Translations under genes and position numbers: made by a program | DNA from: Paracentrotus lividus | Lineage: Eukaryota; Echinodermata; Echinoidea; Camarodonta; Echinidae | Direction: 5' to 3' | Length of the DNA: 64,000 nt | NCBI GenBank assembly: GCA_940671915.1 | Contig: CALNVZ010003434.1 | Location: forward strand, 11,852,714 to 11,916,713 | Shown here: positions 11,801 to 22,200 of the stretch, piece after piece | Position numbering within the stretch: position 1 is the stretch's first letter | Layout: each line of letters starts with the position of its first letter | Notes under the pieces: generated by a model | Seen by the model: the letters and a program-made list of their open reading frames with translations, nothing else | Databases searched by the model: none | Told to the model about the DNA's origin: nothing

Positions 11801-14227
11801 TTTAATACATTCTGTCCGTCGCGAAAACAAAATTTTCAGAACTTTAACTTTGAATGTTAATGTTCGATTATTATGCTTTACAAAAACAAAAGGTAACCAT
11901 ACCTATAATCTCAGACATGAAATTCAATAACTTTGAACATATCTGTCTAATACGTTTTGTTAGAAATGCAATGAAATATTGATATTTTCCGAAAAAAGTG
12001 CCTTTATGTGTTTATCATTCTTTCACTGTAATCAGAGCCTCAAGTTTGTTATTCTTGTTTTTTTTAATAATTTATATACTTACTAAGAGAACTTCAGAAC
12101 TTTGAATGTATAATCAATTATAGTTTCTTTTTTTTAAAAGGACCAAAGGTAACCTTATCTATGAGCTCAAACATGAGGAATAAATAACTGTGAACATACG
12201 ATTTTATTTCATTTTATTCGTCGAGTGTTCATAGATAATACACTAAAAGAAACACTGACAGGATAGCCATGAAACCAAAAAGCGCTATTTACAATGGGGT
12301 CATTTAAAATGGGAAAGAAAATAGGGACCCCCCCCCCGACTTGTTTTTTTCTTATTAAAAAACGCACATATTAAAAGAGAGAAAGAAGAAAGAGGAAGGG
12401 AGAGAAAGAGAGAGGCGGCGAGGCGAGAGAGAGAGAGAGAGAGAGGGGGGGGGGCAGATAGGAAAGTAAAAAGAAAAGAGGAGTGAATGAAGAAAAAAGA
12501 AAGATAGAAAGAAAGAAAGACAGGAGAGGGAGGGATGGCAGCCCCCATAAAAAAAAAAATATATATTTTCAATATGATACTGAAAATATATGTCCAATAC
12601 GTTTGTTAAAAGGGCAAAGGCATATTGATTTTGCCAGAAGAAAAATGGCGTAAATTTTGAAGATTGATTTTACAAAAAAAAAGAAAGAAAGAAAAAAAAG
12701 GCTGTAATTTTTACTTCTTCTTTAGAAATGTATCACTTTATTTTTCAAGAATGCGTTATAGTCAAAAGGCGTAAGCCTAACATAAAGTGTTATACAACAG
12801 TTGTCAGTTAAAGATATATTGTGTAGGTACAAAGTAGATAAGAACCAATATGAATTAATGAAGGTTCTATAATTCTACAGTTAGAGGGTGAAGCCACAAC
12901 AACCTAAAAAAAAAAAAAAAAAAACTATCATAACTTTTGTCCCATTTCATGCATATAACAAGTGGAAAATGTAATACAAAATGGGTCAAGCATTGTCATG
13001 TTTCATTATAATTAGTTTATGTGGTTAATGATGTTTAATTTGTCATGTGCATAGCTTGATAAAGAAACAAAATGTTACAAGTTCATGTGTTACAATTGCC
13101 CCGCACGTCTGTTACAATTGCCCCTCGTCACGGGCAATTGTAACACTCGACCTCTTGTTTTGAAATGGTAATGGCTTCAAAATGACTTGTTTTACTTAAC
13201 CCAAACCTATTCATATGTCAAGCTAAGATATGCATATTTCATATTATTTAGTTTTAAGCAAGTATTTAGCTTCAATAAAGCTGATAGGTCAAATTTGGAA
13301 AAAACTGTTACAATTGCCCCAGGTCTCCCCTACCATGGATTCTCCTAACATAACCCATGGTAATACACAGGTACTCGATATGCACGTGGTGTACATGTGA
13401 TGTGCACATGAAGTACCGTGTGCAAATATTGCCATTCATAAACCCGAACCTCCCCTCGCCCCGCCCCCACCACTATGCTTGAGTGATTTCCAGTCAAAAC
13501 AATCTCGGCGAATTTACTACGCCATAACAAACACACGTGGGTTCACCAAGCTAAGGCGGCAAGCCTACGCATTCGTACTGTGCTCCAAATGTACTCCAAA
13601 AATGCGTGGAAAACGATCAATCTCTTGACTTGTGAAATATAAATATATTATCGCTCAACGTGAAAACGAATTTAGCGTGCTACGTCAAAATAAACTACTG
13701 TATTTACATACATTTAAAAGTACAATAATATCTAGACCGAGGCTGCTCTGTCTTCATCGCGTACTCAGAGAAGATTACGATGGGGACAGAGCAGCCTCGG
13801 TCTAAATTATATCCTCTTCTTACAAAGAGTTCCATGGCATATGCTGTTATGCCCCGGTATTATGTAGGCGTAATAATAATTACCTTGTCAAATTAATTAC
13901 ATACAAAATTACATTTACTTACATCTTTCGATTACCACGCCGTTTAAAGTGGTACCCCTCAGTCTCTAGCTCGTCGAGAGGAAGGGCCTGTATTTCGGCG
14001 TCTTTCACGACTTGAGCGTACTCCCCGCACCAGCAGGCGGGGAACCGGGAGTGTCTTTCCCCTCTCTCACACCCTACCACTTTATCCCAGTCAGGATGCC
14101 AAGGTCCATTATCAACCCCTTCCTGTGAATCCGTTTTCTCGTTCTCTGGGGGTCGGAACACGTCCCCCGAGGAAGCAGAAAATACGCAAAAAAGGAGTAG
14201 GATTTGATCGATATGAACTGACTTCAT
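8623..14227 (-). CDS. TNFR-like type I membrane protein, copy B (complete, 4 exons)
   Basis: Exons 13923-14227, 9783-9973, 9053-9142 and 8623-8834 total 798 nt (265 residues plus stop) with every junction in phase. Order: signal peptide (MKSVHIDQILLLFCVFSASS), a short cysteine-bearing N-terminal region, a TNFR-like cysteine-rich module (CLPCSICPDGV..CRQ..C..C), a stalk, one transmembrane helix, a strongly basic stop-transfer (FRRKRKRHR) and a ~40-residue tail ending TGCTCMQETPV. There is no death domain. Predicted at the plasma membrane; the C-terminal T-P-V fits a PDZ ligand. The start chosen is the Met directly before the hydrophobic core; an in-frame Met four codons upstream is possible. 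TNFR assignment rests on cysteine spacing and domain layout only. Confidence 0.8.
9053..9142 (-). CDS. Copy B exon 3: stalk
   Basis: Acceptor TTTTATAG|GCCC, donor ACTG|GTGAGA, phase 1 to 1, 90 nt. Reads PTMMIVWEKATVVGPTKGVI and on to NTGAAT. No cysteines; the length matches the 84-nt linker exon of copy A. Confidence 0.7.
9783..9973 (-). CDS. Copy B exon 2: cysteine-rich module, GC-AG donor
   Basis: Acceptor ATACAG|CTAC. Carries CLPCSICPDGVLMTGKCRQS, then DTSCDLNQCSNPDHIFDH. The phase-1 ending needed by exon 3 is given by GGAAG|GCAAGT, a strong match to the GC-AG donor class. A GT donor (GTT|GTAAGT) lies 17 nt further on, and using it would shift the frame into a stop in exon 3. Confidence 0.72.
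11101..11262. repeat. Dispersed repeat with GGGGGGCTGAAC core
   Basis: AGTGGGGGGAGGGGGGGGCTG then AACAGACTAAAAATCG..GTTTTTGTACA is echoed at 59117-59240 (GGGGGCTGAACAAGGCTAAA, AATCG..TTTTGTACA) and weakly near 61970. Unclassified repeat. Confidence 0.5.
11355..11520. repeat. GAGACGTCTC palindrome cluster 2
   Basis: Repeated GAGACGTCTC cores, ending in CAAAGTGAGATAGCACCCTT as in cluster 1. Nested in element A. Confidence 0.7.
11613..11830. repeat. GAGACGTCTC palindrome cluster 3 (inverted)
   Basis: Begins AGGGTGGTATCTCACTTCGC, the inverse of the cluster 1 and 2 ends, followed by GAGACGTCTC cores. Together with cluster 2 it forms an outward-facing pair about 90 bp apart. Confidence 0.7.
12340..12545. 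repeat. Purine-rich GA/GAAA tract
   Basis: About 200 bp almost purely purine on the plus strand (GAGAGAGAGA, GAAAGAAAGA). Chance long frames on either strand come from this composition. Confidence 0.8.
13733..13804. other. 72-nt hairpin with perfect 20-bp stem
   Basis: TAGACCGAGGCTGCTCTGTC and its exact inverse frame a ~32-nt middle in which CATCG/CGATG can also pair. It lies 119 nt inside intron 1 of copy B. Size is right for a pre-miRNA-like hairpin or a very short MITE; the sequence does not decide. Confidence 0.6.
13923..14227 (-). CDS. Copy B exon 1: signal peptide and N-terminal region
   Basis: Signal peptide, then acidic/proline-rich sequence and GCERGERHSRFPACWCGEY. Donor AAGAT|GTAAGT, phase 2 out. 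The frame stays open upstream to 14308, so the 5' UTR is uncertain. Completing codon ATC with exon 2 gives I-Y-Y-I-C, in frame. Confidence 0.78.
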
Positions 14228-14535
14228 GGCAAATAACATTGTTATACGCTTTCTTGAAAAGAACAAAGTCTCAAGGGTCCAAGGGGGTGGTCTCTCTTCT
14301 TCTTCCACTTGAAGTGCTGCTTCAAAACTGCTGAAGATAGACTAATTCGAAGTCCCACAAGACACAAGATAATGTGATCAGTATTTGATACGCTTGTGAT
14401 ACATACAGAAGAAAGAAGATCTTTCAAAAATTGTGGAAGTTCTTGCCGCTCTAATGTTCTCTCTCTAAATAATATTGCCTTCTAAAATGAAACTTGCGTA
14501 TCTGCAACAAATTGTAAACACTAGCACAGTGGTAC

Positions 14536-14575
14536 TATATATAATCTTGGAATTGGCTCATTCATTTCATTGGTT
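14536..14575 (-). promoter_or_regulatory. Candidate core promoter of copy B
   Basis: On the minus strand two CCAAT motifs (about 14548-14553 and 14568-14572) precede TATATATA (14536-14543), about 310 nt upstream of the start codon. The spacing suits a TATA promoter with a ~280-nt 5' UTR, but such motifs are common in AT-rich DNA. Confidence 0.3.
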
Positions 14576-15976
14576 GTAAAAGGCGAGCGCGGTACATGAG
14601 CGCTACTATACAACCCCCTGCTACAATAGGGGGTTCCCCGAGCGAGAGGGATGGGCGTAACCAATTAGAGAAAGTCACCTTCACGAATTTCAAACGCAAC
14701 CAACATGATTGTTGTGGGGATGGGAGGAAGGAAAGCTACCAGTCTTTTGTTACCCATATAAGGCACAATATTTCTAAACACCTTTGGAGGTCATGTCAAG
14801 GAATGTGGCTCATAATATATAGGCATATGCATAAAGTATCCTTTTTTTTTCTTCTCAATATAGCAGGCCTATCATACTACAAGTAGTTTATAATCATGTG
14901 GATTGAAGAAGAAAAAAAATCGTTTCTGTTTTTGGGGAGGATTATTTTAGTAAATGGTATTATACGACAGTGTAGGTTACTGATAGGCCAACAATGTTAT
15001 CAACTGTTAAATTATAATATAAAGGAAGATGGTAGTCAATAAAGGCCTCCCATTAAAAAGCATGTTCCTAAATTATCACGATTACTAAAACCACCAACAG
15101 GGCATTCCTTTTTTAATATTATCATGCGAACCAAATTAGCAATCATAACACAATACCGTCGTGTATCCGACTATACGTCCATGATCCGACTAATATAAAG
15201 AATTAGGAATGTCTGGCATTGTGCCAGTCTTCCGGTTTTGATGGTTTGTGAACATTCATCGTCTGTGGTGTTGCCATGGGTACAAAAATAGTCTAGCTCA
15301 CTAGACAGTGCAACTGATCTCTCTCCCGAACTGAATATTGGTCTGATGAGACAAATCATATCATACAAAAATACAAAAATACAGGTGAAATCATTATGTG
15401 TTGTATTATATTTACTCTGCGACTATGCTAAAAATATAAATAAATAAAAACGGGCGTGTGTACATGGAGGAAAGAGAGGAGGTCGACGCATTTCTTCCAG
15501 TATATTTTTCAAATGGCAGGTCCCACACACAAACACACATTCACTCTTTGCACTATCATACTGTATACACATACAGTAAACAAAATTTGGTATCTCTAGT
15601 GAAATTGAATATTGCATAATGAGAATTGTCTCATTTTAACCTTCTACCGCCTGATATAATTTTGGAAAAATGCAAATTTGTTTTTCATCTTTCTAAGTGA
15701 CGTCAGTCATGAGGATCATTCCTCTGTTGATCATTAACCCATTCCTTACATAATAATGCAGCTAAAGAAACTGTATGAGAGAATAATTACATTGCTCTAT
15801 TCGAATTCCTACAGAGCTGTCATTCATTCTTGAATTACACCCTGTAAGGTTTCAAAATGACTCCACCGACAATAATCCTTGGGTCACGTTTTACATTCAT
15901 CAGTACAGATATAGATGTGTCTCAAATTTTACATCATAACTTTGCATAAAAAGTAGATCGCATTTTGCACTATACA

Positions 15977-16054
15977 GCTAGGGAAATAATCATTAGACAA
16001 AATCATATGATATGGTAGATTATTATGATTTGGTCTAATAATTATTTCCCAAGC
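15977..16054. other. 78-nt hairpin with ~33-bp stem
   Basis: GCTAGGGAAATAATCATTAG.. pairs with ..CTAATAATTATTTCCCAAGC, leaving a loop of under 10 nt around 16015. A few mismatches. Mini-element or pre-miRNA-like fold. Confidence 0.6.
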
Positions 16055-16371
16055 TTAACATAGATTTTCTTGGATCAACATACACATTGTACAACAAAAA
16101 GCACCTCAAACACATACCAAGGTACTAGGTAAACAAGGTAAACAATACAATGAAATTCAAGGTATAATGTATTTTATTGTTTTATGAACGACAAATTTGG
16201 AATACGTATAAAATTATACAGTGATGTGACGCTAATAGCACTTTTTAAGCCTCCATCATAAAACTTGATCATCTTATTCTTGAGAGGAAAGCTCTTGACA
16301 GGTAACAATATTCAATATTCATTTTTAAAATAAGAGCAGCTTGAGACAAAAACTTGATTTACATACAGCCC

Positions 16372-16561
16372 ACTCCCATTACAACGAGATGCTCATGACC
16401 AAGCCAAAATATTATACCTGTTAGGACAAAATCTCGTTATACGGAACACTTGGGTATATGAGGCACATGTGCACAAGTTTGAAATTGGAACTATGAGAAT
16501 CAATGGCCTTGTCTAGTTATAATGAAATATTTGTTGTACCAGTGTTCATTATAATGGGAGT
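16372..16561. mobile_element. 190-bp inverted-repeat element (ACTCCCATTA ends)
   Basis: Starts ACTCCCATTACAACGAG and ends CATTATAATGGGAGT; the interior has ATCTCGTTATACGGAACAC echoing the arms. MITE-like; no ORF. Confidence 0.55.
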
Positions 16562-16971
16562 AGACGGTCAAAAAATAAGATCACTTTGAATTGTAAACAT
16601 TTCAAACTGACTAAAAAAGTTATATGTATCAGTTTATATTTTGTCTTGTGTTTAACCAAATCAATGCATATTTTACTGATATTTTATTTGAGAGCAGAGA
16701 AATGAATGGTGATGTACATTGTGTATGTTCCTTGAAAAATATGTTGTAAATAATTACTATCATTGTATTAGATCATGTTTGCTAAATTCTTTGAGCAAAA
16801 ATAGCTAAGGTTTCATAATTATCATACTGATTTCTGCTAATTACTCAATGTTAATTATTTGTTTGTATTAAATAGCCTCATTTTTTAAGCACTAACCTTC
16901 AATCTAAAAAAATGCAATGAAACATTCAAAAGCAGAAAAGAGAAAATGAAATTCATCGCCAATTTGAATAC

Positions 16972-17190
16972 TACAGTCTGTGTCAGAAAAAATGGAAGTC
17001 AGGGAAAAAAATAAATTAGGTATGAAATCTTTTCAAATGTTATGTATATATGGTATCAGGTTAAAGCCAATATATTTTTCTTGCTAATGTTCATGTGAAG
17101 ACAAGAGATTATACTCTGCACAAACCTATTGTTCTTTATGTCAATTTCGGCAGCTTATGTTCGAAACCTACACAAAGGCATGGCAAGGCG
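16972..17190. mobile_element. ACAGTCTG-type element, partial copy
   Basis: ACAGTCTGTGTCAGAAAAAA at the left and CCTACACAAAGGCATGGC at the right match, in order, ACAGTCTGTGTCAAATAAAA and CCATGCCTTTGTGTAGG (inverse) in the copy at 35212. Decayed. Confidence 0.5.
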
Positions 17191-18349
17191 TGAGCAAAAT
17201 AGATTTTTAATGATTGTAGAAAACTAATCACATCTCCAGATCTACAACACTAAATGAGATGAAAAATGTGTTTATGCTAAATTTTTGTCTAGTTGATAAG
17301 TTCCAAAACAGCTAGTGACATCGAAGATGATAAAGTTACCACAATGAAGAGAACTAAAACATAATTGTAGTTAAAAATTTGAATTCAAAAACTTTTCATT
17401 TAATATGAAAACAATTTATAAGTACGATTGAGTAAAAGGTAATGTAAAAGAGAAAGAATTATTGCATTTAAAAATATATAATTTAGTTTGTATTTACCAT
17501 TAGAACAAAGCACACAGCCAACCTCACACATTTATGGAGAAATAGTGATTTGAAATTATACTGTTCTGGTCCAGAAATTCAAAGTGCTAAGTGGAAAAGA
17601 AAAATACATGTAGGCCTACATACTCAAAACAATAAAACAGAATTTTAGTTAAATTTCTCTCTGAAGTCAACAACTTTTCATTTTTTTAAAGTTCACAGAA
17701 TTTATAAATAAGAAAGAGTAAAATACAATATAAATAGAAAATGGTATTATATTTAAGTTATATCAGCATAAGTATATAAATTGGTAAAATAGCAATAATG
17801 ACCAATTTGAACCAATTTAAACAATAAATATATGAAATCTGTGAAAATCTCAAAATGCAAGCCAAACAAATATCTGGAGCAAGAAAAACTATTATATCAA
17901 CCATATACCCCAAAACAAACACATGAAAATAAACAAAAGGAATGAAAATGTCACAGATAAAATTATATTCTATGGTAAAATAATTTATGCAGGACATCAG
18001 TTATAAGATTACTTCTTATATTACCCAGGATTATCTTTAATAGGTTAATAAAACTAGGGTAGATGATAAATTACAACATTGTCTTAAAATTCATTGTACA
18101 ATTTATATTCATAGTTGAATATTACAATAAATTATTAACTTTGACTTGTCAAAAGTAATCAACTATTTGTGCTCTAAAGTTGAAAAGTCATTTTACCTTT
18201 TTGTACAACATAATTTTGAAAAAGTCATTCATTTGTTAATCCCTTCTAGACATAACAATGAAAGTCCATCAACGCATCCAGGATTTAGGGCATAAAGGGA
18301 GCGCAAATAAAAACAAGATGAATCCTCGACCGCGTGCGGTCGAAATATA

Positions 18350-18931
18350 TGCCTCCGCCATTGCCAGATCAGAAAAATATTGCACATTCATCTATTCATT
18401 TTGCTTTATAGAATGATATTATTGACCTTGACCTTTGACCTTGTGACCCCAAACCTAATAAGACCATATTCCTCTGGTGATGGATACTACCCTTAAATTT
18501 GAAGTTTATATCTTAATTGGTTCCCGAGATATTGCGATGACAAACTCGATACATGGATTTTCAAATCTTGACCTCTGTGACCCTTGACCTTTGACCTATA
18601 TAATCCATGATCTAATCAGATCATCTTCCTATGGTGGTACATACTACACCTAAGTTTGAAGCTCATATCTCAAATGGTTCTTAAGATATCGCGACAACAA
18701 ACTCAATACATAGAATTCCACTATTTGACCTCCGTGAACTTGACCTTTGACCTACATACTCCAAAATCTAATCAGATCATCTTCTTACGGTGGTATATAC
18801 TATCCCCAAGTTTGAAGTTGATATCTCAAGTGGTTCTTGAGATATCGCGATAACGAGCAAGCGGGACGTACGGACGCACGGACAACCCGAAAACATGATG
18901 CCTCCGGCACCACCTTCGGTGGCGGAGGCAT
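18350..18931. mobile_element. GCCTCCGCC-ended element with three 156-bp units carrying DR1-like sites
   Basis: Inverted ends ATGCCTCCGCC and GGCGGAGGCAT. Inside, TGACCTTTGACCT occurs at 18429, 18585 and 18741, exactly 156 bp apart, each followed by related sequence (CATCTTC..GGTGGTA.. and TTGAGATATCGCGA). TGACCTTTGACCT is the reverse complement of AGGTCAAAGGTCA, the DR1 arrangement bound by RXR/HNF4-type nuclear receptors. The right end adds a hairpin (CCGGCACC..GGTGGCGG). A decayed copy lies at 23734-23995. Confidence 0.75.
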
Positions 18932-19188
18932 AAAAAAATGGCGAAGTAACATTTTTAATGGATGATATTTTATCAAAACTTACCAGCATCACTTTGACAA
19001 GCCAACGACAGAGAAACCACTTATTATAACCTACACAAACTATGTATTGCGTATAATTTGGGGTAATTAGATTCTATTCATTCCTCAATCTTGGTCACTT
19101 AATGAAGGAACGAACGCCTCAAAGTTACCAGTATTCCAAGTTTATGGGCAACAGTCTGATCAGAATGTTCTCAGTGACAAGACTGATT

Positions 19189-19242
19189 TTATTTGTCATC
19201 TTCGTTGATGTCTACTCGACGATAGCCATGCTCGGACACCCG
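19189..19242 (-). other. In-frame tail beyond TGA (read-through or lost Arg codon)
   Basis: After TGA the same frame reads RVSEHGYRRVDINEDDK and ends at TAA 19189-19191, which overlaps an AATAAA hexamer at 19188-19193. The stretch begins with basic residues as expected right after a membrane helix. TGA followed by C is a leaky context; TGA could also be a C-to-T change of CGA (Arg). Confidence 0.6.
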
Positions 19243-22200
19243 TCATGATGGCATCATGTAAAGCCAAATGGCTACCATGGCAACGAGCAAGCATGTGACA
19301 CCTGCCAGTGCACCAATCAAAATGCCAGATTCAGAGCTGACCGGGGATCCACCTGCAAGATCATGAATAAAAGAAAAATCACTGACACAAAGTCACAGAT
19401 TCAACAAGTTGATACAATATTATTATTGGTTTTATAGCGCCTAAGTAACACCTCTTTTTCAGAAGTCTCTAAACACTCTACAATTATGCAGCACGATTTC
19501 CCTTGCTTTTAATAGCAGAGCCGTTGTTAGGCGCTCAGCATTTCAAGAAATAAACATTCCTTCGAGGTCCCCATTTACCTTACCTGGGTTGAGTGCAGCA
19601 ATCCTTGGATGATTTTTTTTTTTGCTGAAGGAAATTAACGCTAGCAGTAGGATTTGAACCTGTGACCCTCTGATTGAGAGACAAGAGCTAGATCACTACA
19701 TATACAGGTACTTGTAATTGAATCTTGATTTTGAAATTAAATGAACACAAAGTAAAATATAAATAGAAGACATGTACCCCCTCCCCCAACACACCAACAC
19801 ACACACACATGCACAAACAAAGAGAAGCAAGTGCAATATGTATATTACCTAAACTGTGTGTATCTGCACTGTGCATCGTCTGGAAACTGGAAAGAGGTCC
19901 ATTTGAGATGAGATGAGGGGTGGAGCTTGTCCCACGGGTATGGCTACTACCTCTTCTAAATCTGGTCTGGCAACCCTGGGCACATCGAGATGAGGGATCA
20001 TCATGATTACAGACGAGCACCTCACAATGAATGAATACCTGTATATGTGGGTATGTAAATGAGCAATTTGACTTTTTAGCACATTATGAAAAACATTTCC
20101 TGCCATATTCTCAATGAAATGGCAGAAGTAGAGAAAGATCATACATTTCAACAAACATTAACTTTATTTATTCCTTACTGGAATATTTCTCAATGAACAT
20201 TGCAAACCAATAAGTATGCAAATGTCAGAAAATGTAGGCATTCACCCAGGTATGGATTTCCCTTAACCCTCTAGCACCTAAACTGCCCGAGACCGCCCCT
20301 CAGCTTACTCACTAAACCCCCCCCCCCCCCCCCCCCCCCCCCCGTCTTAAGCACGCTATAATCAAGAAATTTATCAAAAAATAATGAAACATGCCCATAC
20401 TTGGAGTGAATTACCCATTGGATGTTTGCTGTCTGATTCTGCACACAAAAAAATATGTTTCAAGGGCAATTATTATAGAAAAAAACTTTGATTGGAATAC
20501 AGCATAACCTTCTCCGCTAGTGAGTAAACTAATACTTTTTACAGTCTCTAGGTGCTAAAGGGATAATATATTAATGTTGATATATTAGGAGGTTAAACGG
20601 TTAAATACACTGACACATGGCGGTATTTGTAAACATAATTATGCACTCTGTAATTTGTTAATATTCTTAATTACATATCATTATACATGTCCGTATAGGA
20701 GTCCCTGTACATTATGTTTTCAATACAAATAAAGCAGATCAATGTTCAAATTCTAAGAAAAGTTGAGAGAATAAATTAAAGCTTAATTAATTTCTGACCT
20801 GTGGGTTTTCATCGATGAAGGTGAAAGCATCGATGACAAACGGAGAGAATGAAGGATCCGAGGAATATATCATCTGCATGGTCGGATCTACAGGGCATCT
20901 GAGATGAGGAGAAGGAAACAAATCTGAATTTGGATGTAACTTATGTCATATTAATAACCTAATTTATAAAAAAAAAAAGTCTAAAGCAAAATCTTGATGA
21001 ATACAGGCACGGATCAAAGGGGGCTAAAATCACAAAACCCCCCAAAAATGATAATTGGAGAAAGGGCTTAAAACTATTAGAATCAAGAGTCACATAAAAA
21101 CTACATTGATTCAAGCCCTGATTCATTCCTAATATAAATAGGGCACAAAGAATAGAGTGAAAGTTATGTGAATGCATATTTGGTACAAGTGTTGCTTCAT
21201 TATTAGGGTGGGTGTGGGTGACTAAATTTTAGGGTGTGGTTGTAGTTGACTTTATTTTTGAAACAATGAGCAAAGAAAATGGGGTAACATCGGGATTCGA
21301 ACCAGAGACCTCCTGGTTACTAGTCAGGCGCTCTACCATCTGAGCTATAGTAAGCCCCGGATGGGGTCATCCCTAATACCCGTTAACTCTTCAATGCTCG
21401 AGTGGTCAGAAGCTATAGAAACCTGGCATAAACCCGAAGGATAGAAATCAACTTGGAGTAAATGCGAGGGATCACGGTGAAGTGATGCAGCTTTTTTAAT
21501 ATAATTTTTGGATAAATTTGGAAACTGACCAGAAATATATAATATGAAAAAAATGAGCAAAGAAAATGGGGTACCATCGGGATTCGAACCAGAGACCTCC
21601 TGGTTACTAGTCAGGTGCTCTACCATCTGAGCTATGAATGCATTTTTGGTACAAGTGTTGCTTGATTATTAGGGTGGGTGTGGGTGAATTTTGTAGTGTG
21701 GGTGCATTCTGAGTGTGGTTGTAGTTGACTTCTTAGAGGGATGTGGGTAGGTTTCGGGGGTGTGAGTGCGCTTTGGGGATGGTTGTGGGTAATTTTTGGA
21801 AGTAAGAGTGCATTTGTTAGGTGGTTGTAATGGTTGTTGGTGCATTGTGGGAGTAGAGGTGGGAGTGCTCTGAGTGTGTGTGGGTTGATTTGGGGGATAT
21901 GGGTGCATTTTCAGGGAGGTTGGGATGAATATTGGTAGTGTGGGTGCATTTTGAGGATGGGTGCATTATGGGGTGGGAGTGGGTGCATTTTAGGGGTGTG
22001 TTTTGAAGTTTTGGGTATGTGGATACGTTTTGGGGTATGGGTGCATTTTGAGGATTAGTGTGGGTTAGTTTTGAGGTTGTGCTTGTTTTGGGGATGTGGT
22101 GCATTTTGAGTGTAGTGGTGGGTTGGTTGCACTTTTAGGGTGTGGTAAATTTGGGGATGGGTGCAGGTTCATTTTAGGGGTTGGTGTGGGTGTGTTTGAG

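Larger units (their letters stand above)
10621..13330. mobile_element. 2.7-kb inverted-repeat element A with GGGGCAATTGTAAC repeats
   Basis: Ends are GGGGAGACC..GGGGCAATTGTAACAG and the inverse, flanked by TA on both sides (10619-10620, 13331-13332). The 15-mer GGGGCAATTGTAACA or its complement recurs in subterminal clusters at about 10629-11025 and 13085-13320. No transposase seen inside; two GAGACGTCTC clusters and purine-rich DNA interrupt it. Lies in intron 1 of copy B. The repeated motif is probably a transposase-binding site. Superfamily unknown. Confidence 0.75.
14310..19188. other. AT-rich intergenic region
   Basis: Between copy B and the 3' end of the CUB-ZP gene. No exon with convincing splice sites and conserved motifs seen. 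It contains a hairpin at 15977-16054, inverted-repeat elements at 16372-16561 and about 16972-17190, and the DR1-like tandem element at 18350-18931. The rest is plain AT-rich DNA. Confidence 0.6.

Noticed and set aside
12300-12597. Ser/Leu/Phe-rich minus-strand frames
   Set aside because: Produced by the purine-rich tract.
13345-13536. 63-codon minus-strand frame in copy B intron 1
   Set aside because: No motif, no splice consensus in phase with flanking exons.
21285-21640. Functional tRNA-Thr genes
   Set aside because: Acceptor stems do not pair and both copies share non-tRNA 3' sequence.
21669-22104. Pro/Thr/His-rich minus-strand frames
   Set aside because: Arise from the G/T-rich minisatellite.
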